Of a stretch of DNA of 64,000 nucleotides, positions 38,401 to 53,400 are shown piece after piece. The first letter of the stretch is position 1. Every line of letters starts with the position of its first letter. The notes beneath the pieces were generated by a model that was not told the DNA's origin, made no database searches, and worked only from the letters and a program-made list of their open reading frames with translations. Location of the stretch: assembly GCF_033958435.1 (NCBI RefSeq), contig NC_134161.1, positions 13,330,001 to 13,394,000 of the forward strand, in the 5' to 3' direction. A program made the translations under genes and the position numbers. The stretch is from Carettochelys insculpta. Its lineage: Eukaryota > Chordata > Testudines > Carettochelyidae.

Positions 38401-41400
38401 GAAGAGAATTTGAACACTTTTCCCTTGTCTAAGCTGTAAAGAAGAAACCAGTTTGCTCTTTCCAATAATTGGGAAATGAAACAACAACTATATATAGAAA
38501 ACTGCAAAACACTAATACGTCTACTATATATTTGAGAGAGCTTGTCTATGACAGACTCACTTGCTCACTCATTCTGCCTGCTCAAGAATTGCTCCCAAAC
38601 GGTAAGAGCCAAGACCACCAAATTTGGTGTAAGCTTCCTCCAATTATAACTTTAAGCAAAATCAGGGTTTGGCTGTACAGGCAATGGGATGTGCCTGCAA
38701 TGTGATTGTTTTCCATAACACGGAGAGGTAGGGGGCTGCTAGGAGAGACAATTATACTTTGGAATGACCACAGGGGACAGTAAGGGACCAGACATGTAGA
38801 GTCAGATCAGCTAGAACCCTATTGATCCAGCAGGGGACAGGGGTGCAGGTAAGCTTCCTGCCTGCCCCCTGCCCAGAAGGGCCCTTGCTGCTGCCAGCCC
38901 CAGGGAGCTCCCCACTGCCACCACATCCAGCCCTGTAGATCTGCCTCCCACTGCTGCCAGCCCTGTGAAGCTGCCACCCTCCACTGCCGCCAATACTGTT
39001 TCTTAAGGTATTTAATCCACACACTTTATTTTAGTGGTAAAACAGTCACATTCTTACCCAGAAAAAACTGACATAGTTCATCTGATTTCAGGTAGGCTAT
39101 GCTCATGTATACCAGATAAGAATCTATAAACAGGCTTTTGAAGACTTTTACACTCTCTTCTGTTTACCTCATAGAAGTTTAAAAATCTTATTTTTTTTAT
39201 TACTACTCCTTTTTAAGCTCTAGCTGTAATGGATTCTGAATCTCAAACAATGAAGGAACTCTGCATGGTTGCACGCAACAGGTGTTATAATAGATCTAGC
39301 ACAGTTACAGAAAACCATAGACAGACACAAGGCGGAGGAGGTAATGTATTTTATTAGATTTTAATTTATAGATAACTACATCACCATGAACAAAACCTTA
39401 CAGTCTCCGCAGAGCAGCTGTGTAAGCCTGTAGCTTCAGAAACAACAAGCAGTCCTCTAGCACCTTAAAGACTAGCAAATTTATTAGGTAATGAGCTTTT
39501 TGTGGGTAAGACCCACTTCCTCAGATTTACAGATGGAAATGCCTTCACTTTCCTTTGCCTCAGTCTGTAAATCTGAGGAAGTGGGTCTTACCAATGAAAT
39601 CTCACTACCTAATATATTTGTTAGTCTTTAAGGTGCTACAGGAGTGCCAGTTACTTGTAAAGCCTTGTAGAAAAAGCAGTAAGGTTTGGCTTTAATTTTA
39701 GAGCAAAATTCTACTTGCAGAGCAGCACACTGCATCTTGACTCATATTTTCCTTCGCTTATATTCATGAACGGCTCAGCAGAGGCAGTCAATGTGGGCCA
39801 ACAGCAATGTAAACACCTGTTAACTGGGAAATGGACTGAGACCCATTTCGCATAGACCATGAGGAAGCTAGAAGATGGCAAACTCTTCTTTTTCCAGTTT
39901 CCTCTGACCATGCCTATATTTATTGGATCAGCTGACCAAAGAGGGGGAAAGGTTGTCATTCCCAGCTACCAATTCCATGATCCACCCAGTCTCCTTTTCA
40001 CATTGTTTAGTGAAGTAAGTAAACAGTACAAGAACAACTGATTTTTAAACACGCCTGGTTGTAATAGCTGTAATTATTAGCAACAAAGATAGTGATATTT
40101 TGTTGATAAATGAGTTTTATGTTGACTAATGTCTCCTTGGCTATGTCTACACTAGCCCCAAACTTCGAAATGGCCATGTAAATGGCCATTTCGAAGTTTA
40201 CTAATGAAGCGCAGAAATACATATTAAGCGCCTCCTTAGCATGCGGGCGGCCACGGCACTTTGAAATTGACGCAGCTCGCCGCCATGTGGCTCATCCCGA
40301 CGGGGCTCCTTTTCGAAAGGACCCAGCCTACTTTGAAGTCCCCTTATTCCTATGAGCATATGGGAATAAGGGGACTTTGAAGTAGGCGGGGTCCTTTCAA
40401 AAAGGAGCCCCGATGGGACGAGCCGCGTCAATTTCGAAGTGCCACGGACGCCCGCATACTAATGAGGCACTGAATATGTATTTCAGCGCTTCATTAGTAA
40501 ACTTCGAAATGGCCATTTACATGGCCATTTCGAAGTTTGGGGCTAGTGTAGACACGGCCCTTAATTGTTGCTGAAGAACCAATGTTGAAATTCTGGCTCC
40601 ATACAAATCAATGACAAAACTCACATTTGACTGGTGTAGGTCCAGGATATTACCCCCAGAAGTTTCAACAATGAATGTGTGGAAGTCCAACAAACATGGT
40701 GGTAGTTGTGGATATATATTTATTAACAACTAAGGTCTGGTCTACATGTTCCAGAAGATTGGCACTAGGGGGACTGGTCTCCCAGGGTTTGATTTAGCAG
40801 CACTAGTAAAGACACACTCAATAGACTGCTGATTGTGCTCTTGGCTCCAATACTGCAGTGGAATGAGATGCATAAGAGGCGTCAAGAGGAGAGTTTCTCT
40901 GGTTGATTCCCCACAGTGGAGATGTTGTGACAACTCGACCTAAGTTACACCGAGCCCAGCTAAGCTACTCACATAGCTGGAGTTGTGTAAGTTAGTTAGA
41001 CATTGCTCCCTAGTGTAGACCTGGACAAAATGATGCATTTTAAAAACCTACTTATTTAGCGGCATTACTGTGCAGCTTATAACCATCGTACTTGGTAGTA
41101 GTTGTTATAAGAAACGCTAATTCTCTAGAATAGTGGTTCCTAACCTGGGGTAGGCAAACACCTAGGAGTCCATGAAAAAAGAAAGGGTAAATAAAAATGA
41201 CCATAGAAAATAGAATAGGTTTTCATGGGGGTCTGTGAATGGTTTGGGGGTGGGGAATGAGGGGGTCCTCACAAGTGAAAAGGTTGGGAACTGCTGCTCT
41301 AGAAAACTAGATATTTAGATCAAATTTAAGACCTAAGGTATTTAAGAATGTCTCTTTCAAATTGCATGCAGCTCCGTATCAGATATTTCCTAAATGGGTA

Positions 41401-44400
41401 CTATTAAAAGAGCTAGACAGAAAACTTTAAAATATATTGTTACAGTGCACGCTCTGCCAGACTGCTAAAGCCATTGAAGACTAACATAAACCAACAGAGG
41501 TGCACCAGACAGACCTGAATTAGATTGCAAGGCTGCAGAGAGATAATGCCTTAACCGGAAGATCTGTTAATATCCAGCTTAAAGTTTTGGATAATTCACT
41601 TAAACATCTTATGAAGAGCTACTTATCAATTCCTTGCAGAGGTTCACTTGGTCTGAAGAGGACTTATAGAAACTATGGAAACACATAGTTATTGGGATTA
41701 CACTTAGCTTTGTGCACAATCTGTACACAGAAGAACAAATGTGAGACCATGAACAACGCAGATTCCATCTGGTGATTTTAAGCAAAGGTTGCACAAAATG
41801 ATATGGCAGGCAATTTTGTTTTTTTTTGTTAGGTTACACACAGGAAAAAAAAAAAACAAACCTACCTGCAGCTCCAACTAAGCAGGCAGCATTGTGGGGA
41901 GAGAAAAATATTTACGTTATGAAACAGACTGTACAACAGAAGACTTGATTTTGGCAGAAATCAGTCTCCTGTGGGTCTTTGTCCGTTAGAGTCAGATCTG
42001 GAAGTCCTAGCTCAATATGTACTCAAACAAAACTCCCAAAAATGAGAGCTTTGCCTCAGTAAGGACCGAGCAGAGATTTCGGAATTTCAGCTAATAACTT
42101 GGGCATGGAGTTAAAGGGAGAAAATTAAAATCACAGATAATCTTTAAGATACAGTCTCTTTCTGCCTTTCATCTTTCCTCAGATAGCATGTGTATTAAAA
42201 ACTATTTAATGAATCCTGCAGAGTGTCAGGGAGAATGAAGTATGCATGACAAGAGGTGGTAGCTATGGGAAGATAAAGAATTTATGGGTGCAAGGATCAG
42301 ACTGTTGGGAAATAAGGAGTAGTGATATATTTAAGCTCTGTCTTACTGGTCAGTAAGCTTCAGAATTTAGTAATCTCTTATGTTTCTATTGTGCTTTGTA
42401 GCCTGGAGTACAGTAAACCTCCAAGATATGCACAACAGAGTTCTGCATGTCTCAGGTTAATGTGATTGGCACCCCTGACAGGAATGGGAAACCACTCCTG
42501 TCATGGGCAGTAACTGAGATTAAGGTGCTGTCCCCGGAAACTGCTCCTCTCAGGAGCAGCAGCCTGACTCTTACTGTCCCTAACTGGAGTGGTTTCTCAG
42601 TCTGGGGAGTGCTGGGGAGCTGGGAACCAGGAGGCAGCCTAGCTCCTGGCTCCCTTCCACTTGCAGAGCCAGGAAGTGGAGGGGAGCTGGGAGCCAGTCT
42701 GCCCTTGGTTCCTGGTTCCCCTCCACTAGCTGGAGCCAGGAAACTGTCCAAGGCTGCTGCTCTGGTTAGTTTTGCAGCTCTGCAAGGAGAGGGGAGACAG
42801 AAGTTAGGCTGCTGACCCGTTGCCAGCTCCTGGCCACTTGCTGGACTGGGAAACTGACTACCTCATGGCTGGTCAGTTTCCCAGGCCCCATTACCAGTGG
42901 GAGCTGGGAAACAAGCAGCAGCCTGGTTCCTGGCTGCCCTGCACTGACAGGAACCAGGAAACTGACCAGCCATGAGCTGGTCCCACAAGCGGTGGGGAGA
43001 AAGTTGGCTGCTGCTTGGTTCCCATCTCCCTGCTGCTTGCAGGACCTGAGAACATGACTGACACATGGCTGGTCAGTTTCCCGGGTCCCAGAAGCAGCAG
43101 GAAGATGAGAACCAGGCTGCCCACTAGTTCCTGGTTCCCCACCACTCTGGAAGCCAGAAAAAGGCTGGTCAGTTTCCCAGCTCCTGCAAGCCCAGGGGAG
43201 CCAGGAACCAGGCAGCAGCCTGATTCCCATCTCCTCTCCCCCAGTTTGTGTGAAAATTTGAGTCACGTGAGGATTGCAGGGATGCAACCCCCATGTAACT
43301 CATGGGCTACCTGTATCCCTCTGCACTTTACACACTGCACTTCTGCCCTGCAAGCTGCTTTGTATGGCTATGTCTAGACTGCAGTCTTCTGTTGGGAGGC
43401 CAGAGGTCTCCTGACAGAAGTCTGCCATTCTGGGCGCTTTCTGCCAACATCCTGGTTATCCCCGTTCCATGTGGAAGAAGGGCTGTGTCAGCAGAGGTGG
43501 GTTTTCCAACATTTCAACCTGTGTAGACAGGCTGAATGTTGGAAAAGCCTCTCCTGACAGAACTGTCAGCAGGATATGTGCAACTACTTGGCACAATTTG
43601 CATATCCTCTGTCAACAATTCTACTCATTCTAGACACAGCCTGTGAGTACAGGGCTTCATCCACATGGAGCAACTTTCAGCATCAAGCCTATGTAAGTAC
43701 AGAATTTTTGAAATGCAGCCAGAGAGTGGAAACTAACAAACACACTGCTGTGCAGCAGAAGCTAGGAAACATTGATTTTGGCCAAGGGTGATGATGTAAT
43801 CTCCTCTGTCACAGTACAGAGCCACTGTACCTGCATTCTCCCTCTGTTTCAGAAGGGCACCCACTGCCGTCACCTCTCTGAAATGGAGACATGCATATGA
43901 CTTACTTCTGAGAGGGGTGCTTCCAGGCTCAACAGTTCCCTGCCTTCCGCATGTTATTCCCAGCAGAGATAGGCTGCTCAAGCTAGCTGGCTGTCTTTCT
44001 CTTTGGAGATGGTTAACAGTGTGACAGCCACAAGGATAGTCACCACAAAGCTCCTTATAGGCAAGCGTCTTTTATTCTTAAGGTAAAAGCATTATGATAG
44101 ACAAAGCAATAAAAGAACCTACACACATTGTGCCAACTCTATAATGGGCTGTCTCCACCAACGTTTCAGGTTCATCACAACTTCATCTCAGAACAAGCAT
44201 GCAGGGTTACAGTACTCCAGTCAGACCAGTTCTTCCACCCCTTCCACAAGGACTGGGGCCCTCCAGAGGGCATGGGTCCTGTCTGGTTGTGGGATCAGGA
44301 AGAAAGCCCTGGACTTGCACAAAACTAGGCTAATCATCCACAAATCATTCCTTTGTCTATTGGTCCCTGAAGACTCCAGTCTGAAACAGTACATCTGAAC

Positions 44401-47400
44401 CTTTCCATGGCGTGGTTTCAAAGGACTGATAATCAGAGGAATTACATTTGCATTCCCCTTCTCTTCCAGCAATTAAATATGATTTCACAATAACATACGC
44501 AGGTACACTTTAATACAATGGACCCCAAAGGTACTAAATCTGATTCTATAACTTTTAAATTAATTCAGTAATGGTTATCTACTCATACAAAATGTATTTC
44601 ATGGGCTCTTTTATGTCCACACAAAACAGGTAGGACCTCATTGCTCAAGTTCTGATCTCAAGTTTTCGATGGAGTAAATGCCACACAAGAAGGCTGAAGG
44701 GATGTGTTGACCATATTAGGACTGCGTCGAGTGAGTGTCAGGTATTTCCAATTAGAAATTTTAAACCACTAAGCCAGTCCCTGTGACTTACAACCTAAAC
44801 ATTGTAGCCTTCTTGGTAAGCAGGTTTTTACCTTCTCAAAATATCTAATGTTAACAGGTGCTTTTCACATGCAAGCCCTATGTTTACATTGGCTGTTGTA
44901 AAACTGTTACAACAGCTTTGAACCTTCACCAGGTGATGTTGCACAAGTAAGCAATGTAGCAAATGTTTCAAGAAAATTATTTACTTCATGGAACACTTTA
45001 AAAAAGGCGATGTCCCTTCACATGTATACTTTAGGCAATAGATTCTAGAACTACAAAGGTAAACCTATGTCAGGAGCTATAAATAAGAAACCCAACAGAA
45101 GAGAGACAGATATATCTAAACCGAAGTACTTCCTGGACCTGATCCAACACCCACTGAAGACAATGGAAATCTTTCCATCCATGGTAACAGAGTCTGGCTC
45201 AAACCTAATTCGCACATGGCCCTCTATTGAATCCAGCCTTGCATATGCATGGGTTCACGTTACAAGACTGAACCTCTTTAGTCCGACACGCTCTTGTCCA
45301 GCAACATCTGTGGTCTGGAATGATTTTAGTTAGCCAGATATCCACTTATCCTGGGTTTGGCTGAGTTTCCCATGGTGCCATAAAGTTTCTTTTACAGCCA
45401 TCAGTCCTGGCTCTCAGTGTTCTGTGCTGTTATTTAGCTCTAATTTACCCCTAAATGTCTTCTAAAAGGCCAGTAAGCAGTGGAAGTGTTGGTAATGCTG
45501 TTAAAAAATACTGACCGCCCAGGGTTTGGAAAATTCTCTTATTCGGCACCAGTCAGGTCCCAAGGGTGCCAAACTAGAGAGTTCATGAACTGTCACACTA
45601 CCAAGAGGCTAATCCTGTGCACCACTACTGTTTTTTGTGCACAACCTATACTGTGCTTTCCTTAAGACACTGCACCTTACAGGATGATGTAAACCCTAAT
45701 GCAATGGTACAAGTGTGAATGTCCATTAAGACCTAGGCTATTATGGCTGTATATTGTAATGCAAAAGTCATTTTTCTTAGCTAAATTTAAAGTGCAAAAA
45801 ACATTGTTCCCCTTTCTTGTGGTTATAAAAGAACCATCTGTCATTTTAACAGAACATCTATTCATTGAACAAAGTTCCCTCAATTAAAATTAGCATAGCT
45901 AGGATGCAAATGACTGAACATTTGTAACAGTTTTATTTTTAATATTACTGTGCTTCATGGTACTTGATTATATTTTTAATTTCATTGAAGGAGATACCGT
46001 AAAACTGAGGTTTATGCCTAATAAAAGCTTGGAATAATTATACAAAGCCTTTTCATGATAATTATTTCTTTTAAATCTTTGACTGGAATTGTTTGCCTGA
46101 AGATGGACAGTCCTACAAGCACTTCATGCCTTATTCTTTTCTTAGAAAGGAAGAAGAGTTCACAAAGTTTGAATTACGAAAAATAAAATTACTTTCATGT
46201 TTCTTGCATAGCTTCTCAACAGTCAGCTCAGGATAGCATCCAAGTTACTGCTTTTCAGTAAGAAATCCTGTCTGGTAATGAGGGTGACTGAGTAACCTAG
46301 GTCCAGTTTGAATTGGTAGCCACAAATTTTGTACCTGTTCTTTAAAAATAGATGACATTTTACATATTTGAATTCATATTTTTAGCGTCCCTTTGCTGGA
46401 TTATGACATTTCCTATTGCACACTGTGATAAAAGGGTGCAGTGAATTGCTCACACATATTGCAAGAGTAAGATCTGAGAAGCTTTCCTGGTTAAAGATCT
46501 GATGTTGCATGACAGCATTGCTGACAGTCTAAATACATAGGCAGCCTCTATGCAACCATCCCACATGCAGTTCTTCCAATGCACCTTGAATTGAATAACC
46601 TCTGCTTTGAAGAACCATATCTCTGTAGGGCTCTGCTAATTAATGGTTGCCAAATGTAACAATCTGCTGAAGGAGGAGATCTGTGATACAAATGTGTTGC
46701 TGAGGAATAAATAACCACCACACTCATCCAACTTGTGACCCAAATTCAAGTAACCAGGAAGCAAAGGCTAATGCATGAGACAAACCAACTCAGTCTCTCC
46801 CCACTACCTCCAAACCACAAATGAGACCTTCCGACCATTTAACATCCAGTAATTAAAGAAATGCAATGAAACTACTTCTCCCCAGACATGCATGACTGCA
46901 ACTTGTAGGACACTTATACCACCTTATGCAAAAATGAATCAAGACACATTTGGGAACAGATCCAACACTATTTATTGTCAGAGCTTCAACAGCTGGCTTC
47001 TTACTCTATACTAGTTTGACCACCACTGTCTGCTCCTACCAACCACATTCCCAGTGTTCTTGGGTTACAGCTGTCTGGTGGCCTTACATAAAGCCACCAT
47101 TACATGTCTAGTGTTTTCAATAGAGAGGAAGATAAAAAGAAAGACTGCTTCACAAAACACCGACTACTAGGTGCACGAATTTTATGCTTCACGCTCATGC
47201 ACTTTTAGTGTGACTGAGCCAAATTCTACACTTAGTTAAGTCACTGTATCTGTTAAGTAACATCATCAACACCAACACATCCACATTGGTGTACACAGAG
47301 TAAAATCTGGCTCAGGATCCCCCTATAAGAATCATTCATTGTCCTTTTTTAATCCTCTCTCTCTTTCTCTCATCCCCTAAAAATAAAGCCTCAAATTGTT

Positions 47401-50400
47401 TGCAGCTGTTTCCTGCTATAATCACAATTTTACACATGAAGGAGGGAGAAAAAAAAAGATTTTAGGCTCAATAAACCAATGGCACAATTACACGGCTTGG
47501 AGGATTATTTGCCTGAATTGTTTTCCTCCCACGCATGATAGAAAAATCCCAGCTTTGTCAGCTGCCACAGATCACAGGTTCTAAATGTTTGCTGTTGGTA
47601 TGCAAAGTTCTCAGCACAGGTTTTACCCTTCTGAAGGGGAGGTTTCCTTCTTCAAGAAAGAATTTTATCATTAAAAATCTTCAGTGAATGGACACGGTGC
47701 CTCTTTGGCAATGACTTCTAAAGCCAGCAGATCTGCAAGACACACAGATGGTGCTCCGAACAAGCCATTATTCCGTGCCCCAGCACCATGAGTTGGCCGG
47801 CTGTTCAGAGCACTTCTGCCTGTCAACTTGGACGGACTATGTTTTGATGAAAGAGTTACTGTGCTGGAATTGAACTGTTTCCAATTGGTGACCAAATCAC
47901 AGTGGTATCTCATGAGACACTAATTCTTTGTATTAGGCTTGTCTTACTCTCTGAGCAAGAGAATTCTCTGAGCTTGAGATGCTGTGTTTGGGACTTGAAG
48001 ACAGACACCATACTGGGGAAAAAAAACAGCTGTTGCCTGTCTGGCCAATTAAGCCTTCCACTGGCTAAAGCAAAGTGATAGAGTGGGGGATGGCCTGGGC
48101 CACCATCATCTTCACTTACCCGAATGCGCTTTGCTCGCCTCATATCATCTGCTGTCATGGTGCTCTGTGTAGGCCCCGGGCTCTCATCGTGCTGCTGCTG
48201 AAGTTGCAGCGGATGGCCTTCTGGTTGCTGATCAAGTGCGGACTGGGTTTCTGGTGGCACTGGGGTCGGCTCCTGTTGTTCCAGCCCATTGAGCGTGGCT
48301 TGTCCAGCCTCATCAAACTGTCCCTTGCTGGAAAAATGCAGCAAGTCCTGAAATCACAAATCACACAGCTGGTGACTATTTCCCCTCACCCTGTGAGAAA
48401 GGCTCTAATAACACTTGATTGGCAGATGATTGGATTTCTTCATATTTTAAAATGATCATTCTCAAGACACTCAAGCCTGTTTCCTCTAAAGCTTCCCATT
48501 GCTAACACCATTTGAGCTCTACTTAGCAATAACAGCATTGACAGCAGGGGTGTAGATGGTGCTGCAAGTGGAAGCACATGTTCTAACCACCATGTTATCC
48601 AAGCCTGCTCATGGCAGAGGAGCTCAACCACAGGCATCTTAGTACATTAGTGCCTACCATTGTTATCACCAAGGGAGATGAACCCGTTAGCCATGGTAGG
48701 AAACTGTAAGGACAATTCCTCATGTAGATGAGGCCTCAAGGGAATACAGTGAGTCTCTCCCTTGTGTGAGTTTACTGTCAAGTGAATTGAATTATGTTTT
48801 CATGTTAAAAGTTTGCCCCATCCAGCAAACTGACAAGAGCGGTGAAGCTGGAAGTAAGACATTAGGACACAAAATTGTGCCTTTTTATTTTTATATCTGA
48901 CTCCCAATCTCCATCTCTCCAGGCAGCAGTAAAAGCAACCTGTGCGTTTTTACATTTGTTACGCTGCAGAGCTGCTTCTTGGAACCTGGTCAGAGGAGGG
49001 AACCTGGGTGGTCAGAAGCAGAATGCTCCAGACCCCACACTCTCCTCCCTAACAGACTCCAATAATCATTCTGAGATGGAAGCTTCCAATAGCTGAAGAA
49101 AAATTATTGTTTCATTAACTGCTTGAAAAACAAATAGGGAAATATGAGTAAGATGAAAGCCATGAAGTGTGGAGCCAAGGGCATCTAAGAAAAAGATGTG
49201 TCTGGGCAAAGATCAGCAGTAGAAGGAGGAGAAAGAGTGAGCTGTAAAGGGGAATGCTTCCAGGTATAAGTCTTGAATGCTCAGCCAGTACAGATTGTTC
49301 AAGGGTTCAAATCGTGCTTTGGTTGATAAATTCCCACAAACTGCAGAACCTGATGATGAATTCCTGGTTGAAGCTCTGTGCAGGAGGTCAGATTAGATGA
49401 TGACACTGATCGCTTCTGACTTCAAAAGCATGAAAGGCTGGGCAAAGTCATTTGTTTAAGCAATGCATACCACACAGCACTGAGTGGAGTCAATGTGAAT
49501 CAGGAGAGTGTCAGTGTTCCACAGTGTAATGGGCTCTTTCTAAGTCTACCACAGTGATGATGGCTGCAGAGTTTGGGAGCTTCTTAAATGAGATGCTCTG
49601 CAACATCACATGCACCTTCCTCCCTGTCAATGGTGTACACAGTATGTTCGTGTGGCACTCAGAGTTGATATGGCACAGTGTTCACTTCTCTCCTTTGGAC
49701 CTACATGATGATACTCATCTGTGGTCATACCACCATGAGCCTTGTCTGCTAAGACAAATAGCACTGTGCCAGATCAGTACGTGGATGGAAGCCTTAGACT
49801 CGCAGATTGTAAGTTGAAAAGGGGCCATCATGATAATCCAATCTGCCCCCCTAAATACCACAGGTAACAGAACCTCACCCAGTGACCCCTGCAATAGGAC
49901 CATAACCTTTGGCTGAGCTACTGAATTCCTCAAACACTGATGTGAAGATTTCAGTTTATAGAGCATCCACCAGAAAGTGGACCGCTACCCATGCTGCAGA
50001 GGCAAGCAAAGAGTCCCCAGGGTTTCTGCCAATCTGGCACAGGGGCAACTTCCAGCACCACAACCTCAAATAGTTTTCAGTTACACCCTGGGTATGTGGG
50101 GCAAAACTCAGCAGTCAGACATGTGGGAAAGAATTCTCTGCAGTAACTCAGAGCCCTCCCTATCTAGTGTCCCATGTCCAGTTGTTGGAGATACAGCAGA
50201 ACCCCGTGTATCTAATCTAACAGGGATCATGGCCAGATCAGATAACCAAAATTCAGGTAACCTGGATAATGGCAACGTGCAGGACTACAGAGCCATCTGG
50301 TGGCCACAGTAGAGATCACCGGCTTCTGGACCTTTGTGCACTGGTTGTTGGGTTGATAGGGAAAGCTGGATAATACAGGTCAGGATTCTAATATATGTTC

Positions 50401-53400
50401 TAATAGCGACTCTGCAGAAGACATATCTGTTGTAGGCAACCGCATCATACCGTTCCCTCCATAAATTTATCACACTCAGTCTGACAAAAGTTAGGCTTTT
50501 CACCCCTCCCACTTTCTTCTGAAACTCTTCCAAAACTTCTTTCCTTTGAAGGTTAGAAAGCTTTCTTTAACTTCAAGCCTAAATTTAACTTATTTATTTA
50601 TTTATTTATTAATAAATCAATTTATTTATTTATTATTTATGGCCAGTTTATATCCATGCTGGCCCTTAACTTAAATAACTTCCTTCCTGGTATTTATCCT
50701 TCTCACGTATTTTTGGAGAGAAATCATGTCTCCCTTCAGCTTTCATTTGTTGGACTAAAGAAGCCAAGCTCCTTAGGTCTCCTCTTGTCTCCACTTTTCT
50801 CATCATCTCCCAGTAGCCCGTCTCTGCATCTGGTTCACTTTGAATTCATCTTTCTTAAATAAGGGAGACCAGAACTGCATTCCAGTATTCCGGTCTCAGC
50901 AGTGGCTTGTACGATGATATGAGCCCTTTCCTATCATAACTGGAAATACCTCATACATTCTAGAATTGGTCGACCAATATACCCAGGTCTTTCCTCTCCT
51001 CTGCTGGTTCCAACTGGTAAACACCCAATTTAAAGGCTCTCCCCTAATAACCTCCATCCAGGCTGATAGTTCATCTTTTGGTATGACCCACTGTAGTTTC
51101 CCCTTTAACCAGTTCCTTACTAATCTTTCAATTTTCATATTAACTCCCATCTTCTCCAATTTAATTAATAATTTCCCCTGTGGAACTGTGCCAAATGCTT
51201 TACTGAAATCCAGGCAGATTAGATAAGCATATCCTTTGTCTAGAAAATCAGTTATCTTCTCAAAGAAAAAAATTAGACTGGTCTTACACACTCCACCTAT
51301 TTAAAAGCTATAATGTATTTTATCTCAATTACCATTTACTGCTAACTTTAACTACGCTGTCTCTCAATTTTTTTTCTAAGATCCAGAATGCAATGGAGGT
51401 CAGGCTAAAAGGCCTGAAGTTTCCCAGATCACTTTTTTTCCTCCTTCTCTAGACATAGATACTTTATTGTAATTCTCTGTTCACAGAGTACAATCCCCGA
51501 GATTATGGATTCAATAAAAATCCTAACTATTGGGTTTGCAATTTTGTTTTAGATGGAGATACTTGAGCTTGGATTTGGTTCCACTAGATTTGGTACCACT
51601 TCAATTTCTGATGTGGTAGTTTCCACTGCTATATCCTTGTGGCACTAATCACCTTGGCACTACCCAACAACTCCTCATTACACAGGCAGTGAGTTATACA
51701 GGATCGAGACACTCGGGCATCATGAATATTCAAGGCTCGTCTCCAATACTCTTAACTGCCACAGAGTCTGAGGCCAGGTCTACATTAGACATTCAAGTCA
51801 ATTGCAGATAAGCAATTCTAGCTAGGGCAATTGTGTAGCTAGAATTGATTTATCTACAACTGATTTACCTGTCTGACTTCACAGAGGGAGGTCAACGGGA
51901 GAAACTCTCCCGTTGACCTCCCTTACTCCTCATGGTATTTAGTACAAGTGTTGACTGACAACCCCAGACAGTTTGATTTCACGGATCCCTACTAGGCATG
52001 CGAAATTGAACCACGAAAGATCAACCCTGACCAGGACAATCTTCCCCGTAGTGAAGATGTACCCTGAGTGTGACTGTGATGGATTTGAAGACAGGAGCAG
52101 CACATACTTTGCTGCAGGGAGTTTGTGTATAAACAGAAGCAGAGTTATTAAGGTAACAAATGGCTTGTCATGAAAGCAAACTAAAAAGAATTAGGCTCTT
52201 TCTAAACCAAAATAGAGTCAGATTGCTGGTTCTTAAAATTAAAAAGATCATAGGGCTGTTTATAAACTAAGGACCGGGGGAGTGGCCAAATGCGGAGAAG
52301 CATGTGGATCAGACAGAGCCATATCTTAGGGGAGGGTCTAATTCTCTGTGTCCTAGTAAAAAAGAGAGGATGGAAGATGATAAAATACAGGTAAGATCTG
52401 ATGAGAAACAGTCAAATGAAAAAAAGTCCCATTCAATCACATCATGTAATGGCAAACACCTAAAAGGTGATACGGTTTTTAAATGCTTATATATAAACTC
52501 TATAAGTCTAAATAATAATATGTATCAGAGAGGTAGCCATGGTAGTCTGTACCTCCAAAAACAACAAGAAGTCCTGTGATACCTTATAGACTAACAGATA
52601 TTTTGGAGCATAAGCTTTCATGGGCAAAGACCTGCTTTGTCAGATGCAATAATAATATGGGTGAACTAGAGGCTACGTCTACACGTGAAGCCTACATTCA
52701 AGTAGCTTATTTCGATGTAGCGACATAACGTCTACACGTCCTCCAGGGCTGGCAACGTTGACGTTCAACATCAACGTTGCGCAGCACCACATCGAAATAG
52801 GCACTGCGAGGGAACGTCTACACGCCAAAGTAGCACACATCGAAATAAGGGTGCCAGGCACAGCTGCAGACAGGGTCACAGGGCAGACTCAACAGCAAGC
52901 CGCTCCCTAAAGGGCCCCTCCCAGACACAGTTAAGAACATAAGAACATAAGAACATAAGAATGGCCATACTGGGTCAGACCAAAGGTCCATCAAGCCCAG
53001 CATCCCATCTGCCGACGGTGGCCAATGCCAGGTGCCCCAGAGAAGGAGAACAGAAGACAAGTGATTTATCTCCTGCCATCCATCTCCTGCCCTTGTTATG
53101 AAGGCTAGGGCACCATACTTTATCCCTGGCTAATAGCCATTTATGGACCTGACCTGCAAAAATTTATCAAGCTCTTTTTTAAACCCTAATAGAGTCCTGG
53201 CCTTCACAGCCTCCTCGGGCAAGGAGTTCCACAGGTTGACTGTGCGCTGTGTGAAGAAAAATTTCCTTTTATTAGTTTTGAACCTACTACCCATCAATTT
53301 CATTTGGTGTCCCCTAGTTCTTGTATTATGGGAAAAGGTAAATAATTTTTCTATATTCACTTTCTCCACACCATTCATGATTTTATATACCTCTATCATA

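Noticed and set aside
42447..43377. Open frames of up to 173 residues on both strands
   Set aside because: They are produced by imperfect tandem repeats; periodic Q/P/G/S-rich peptides with no family resemblance.
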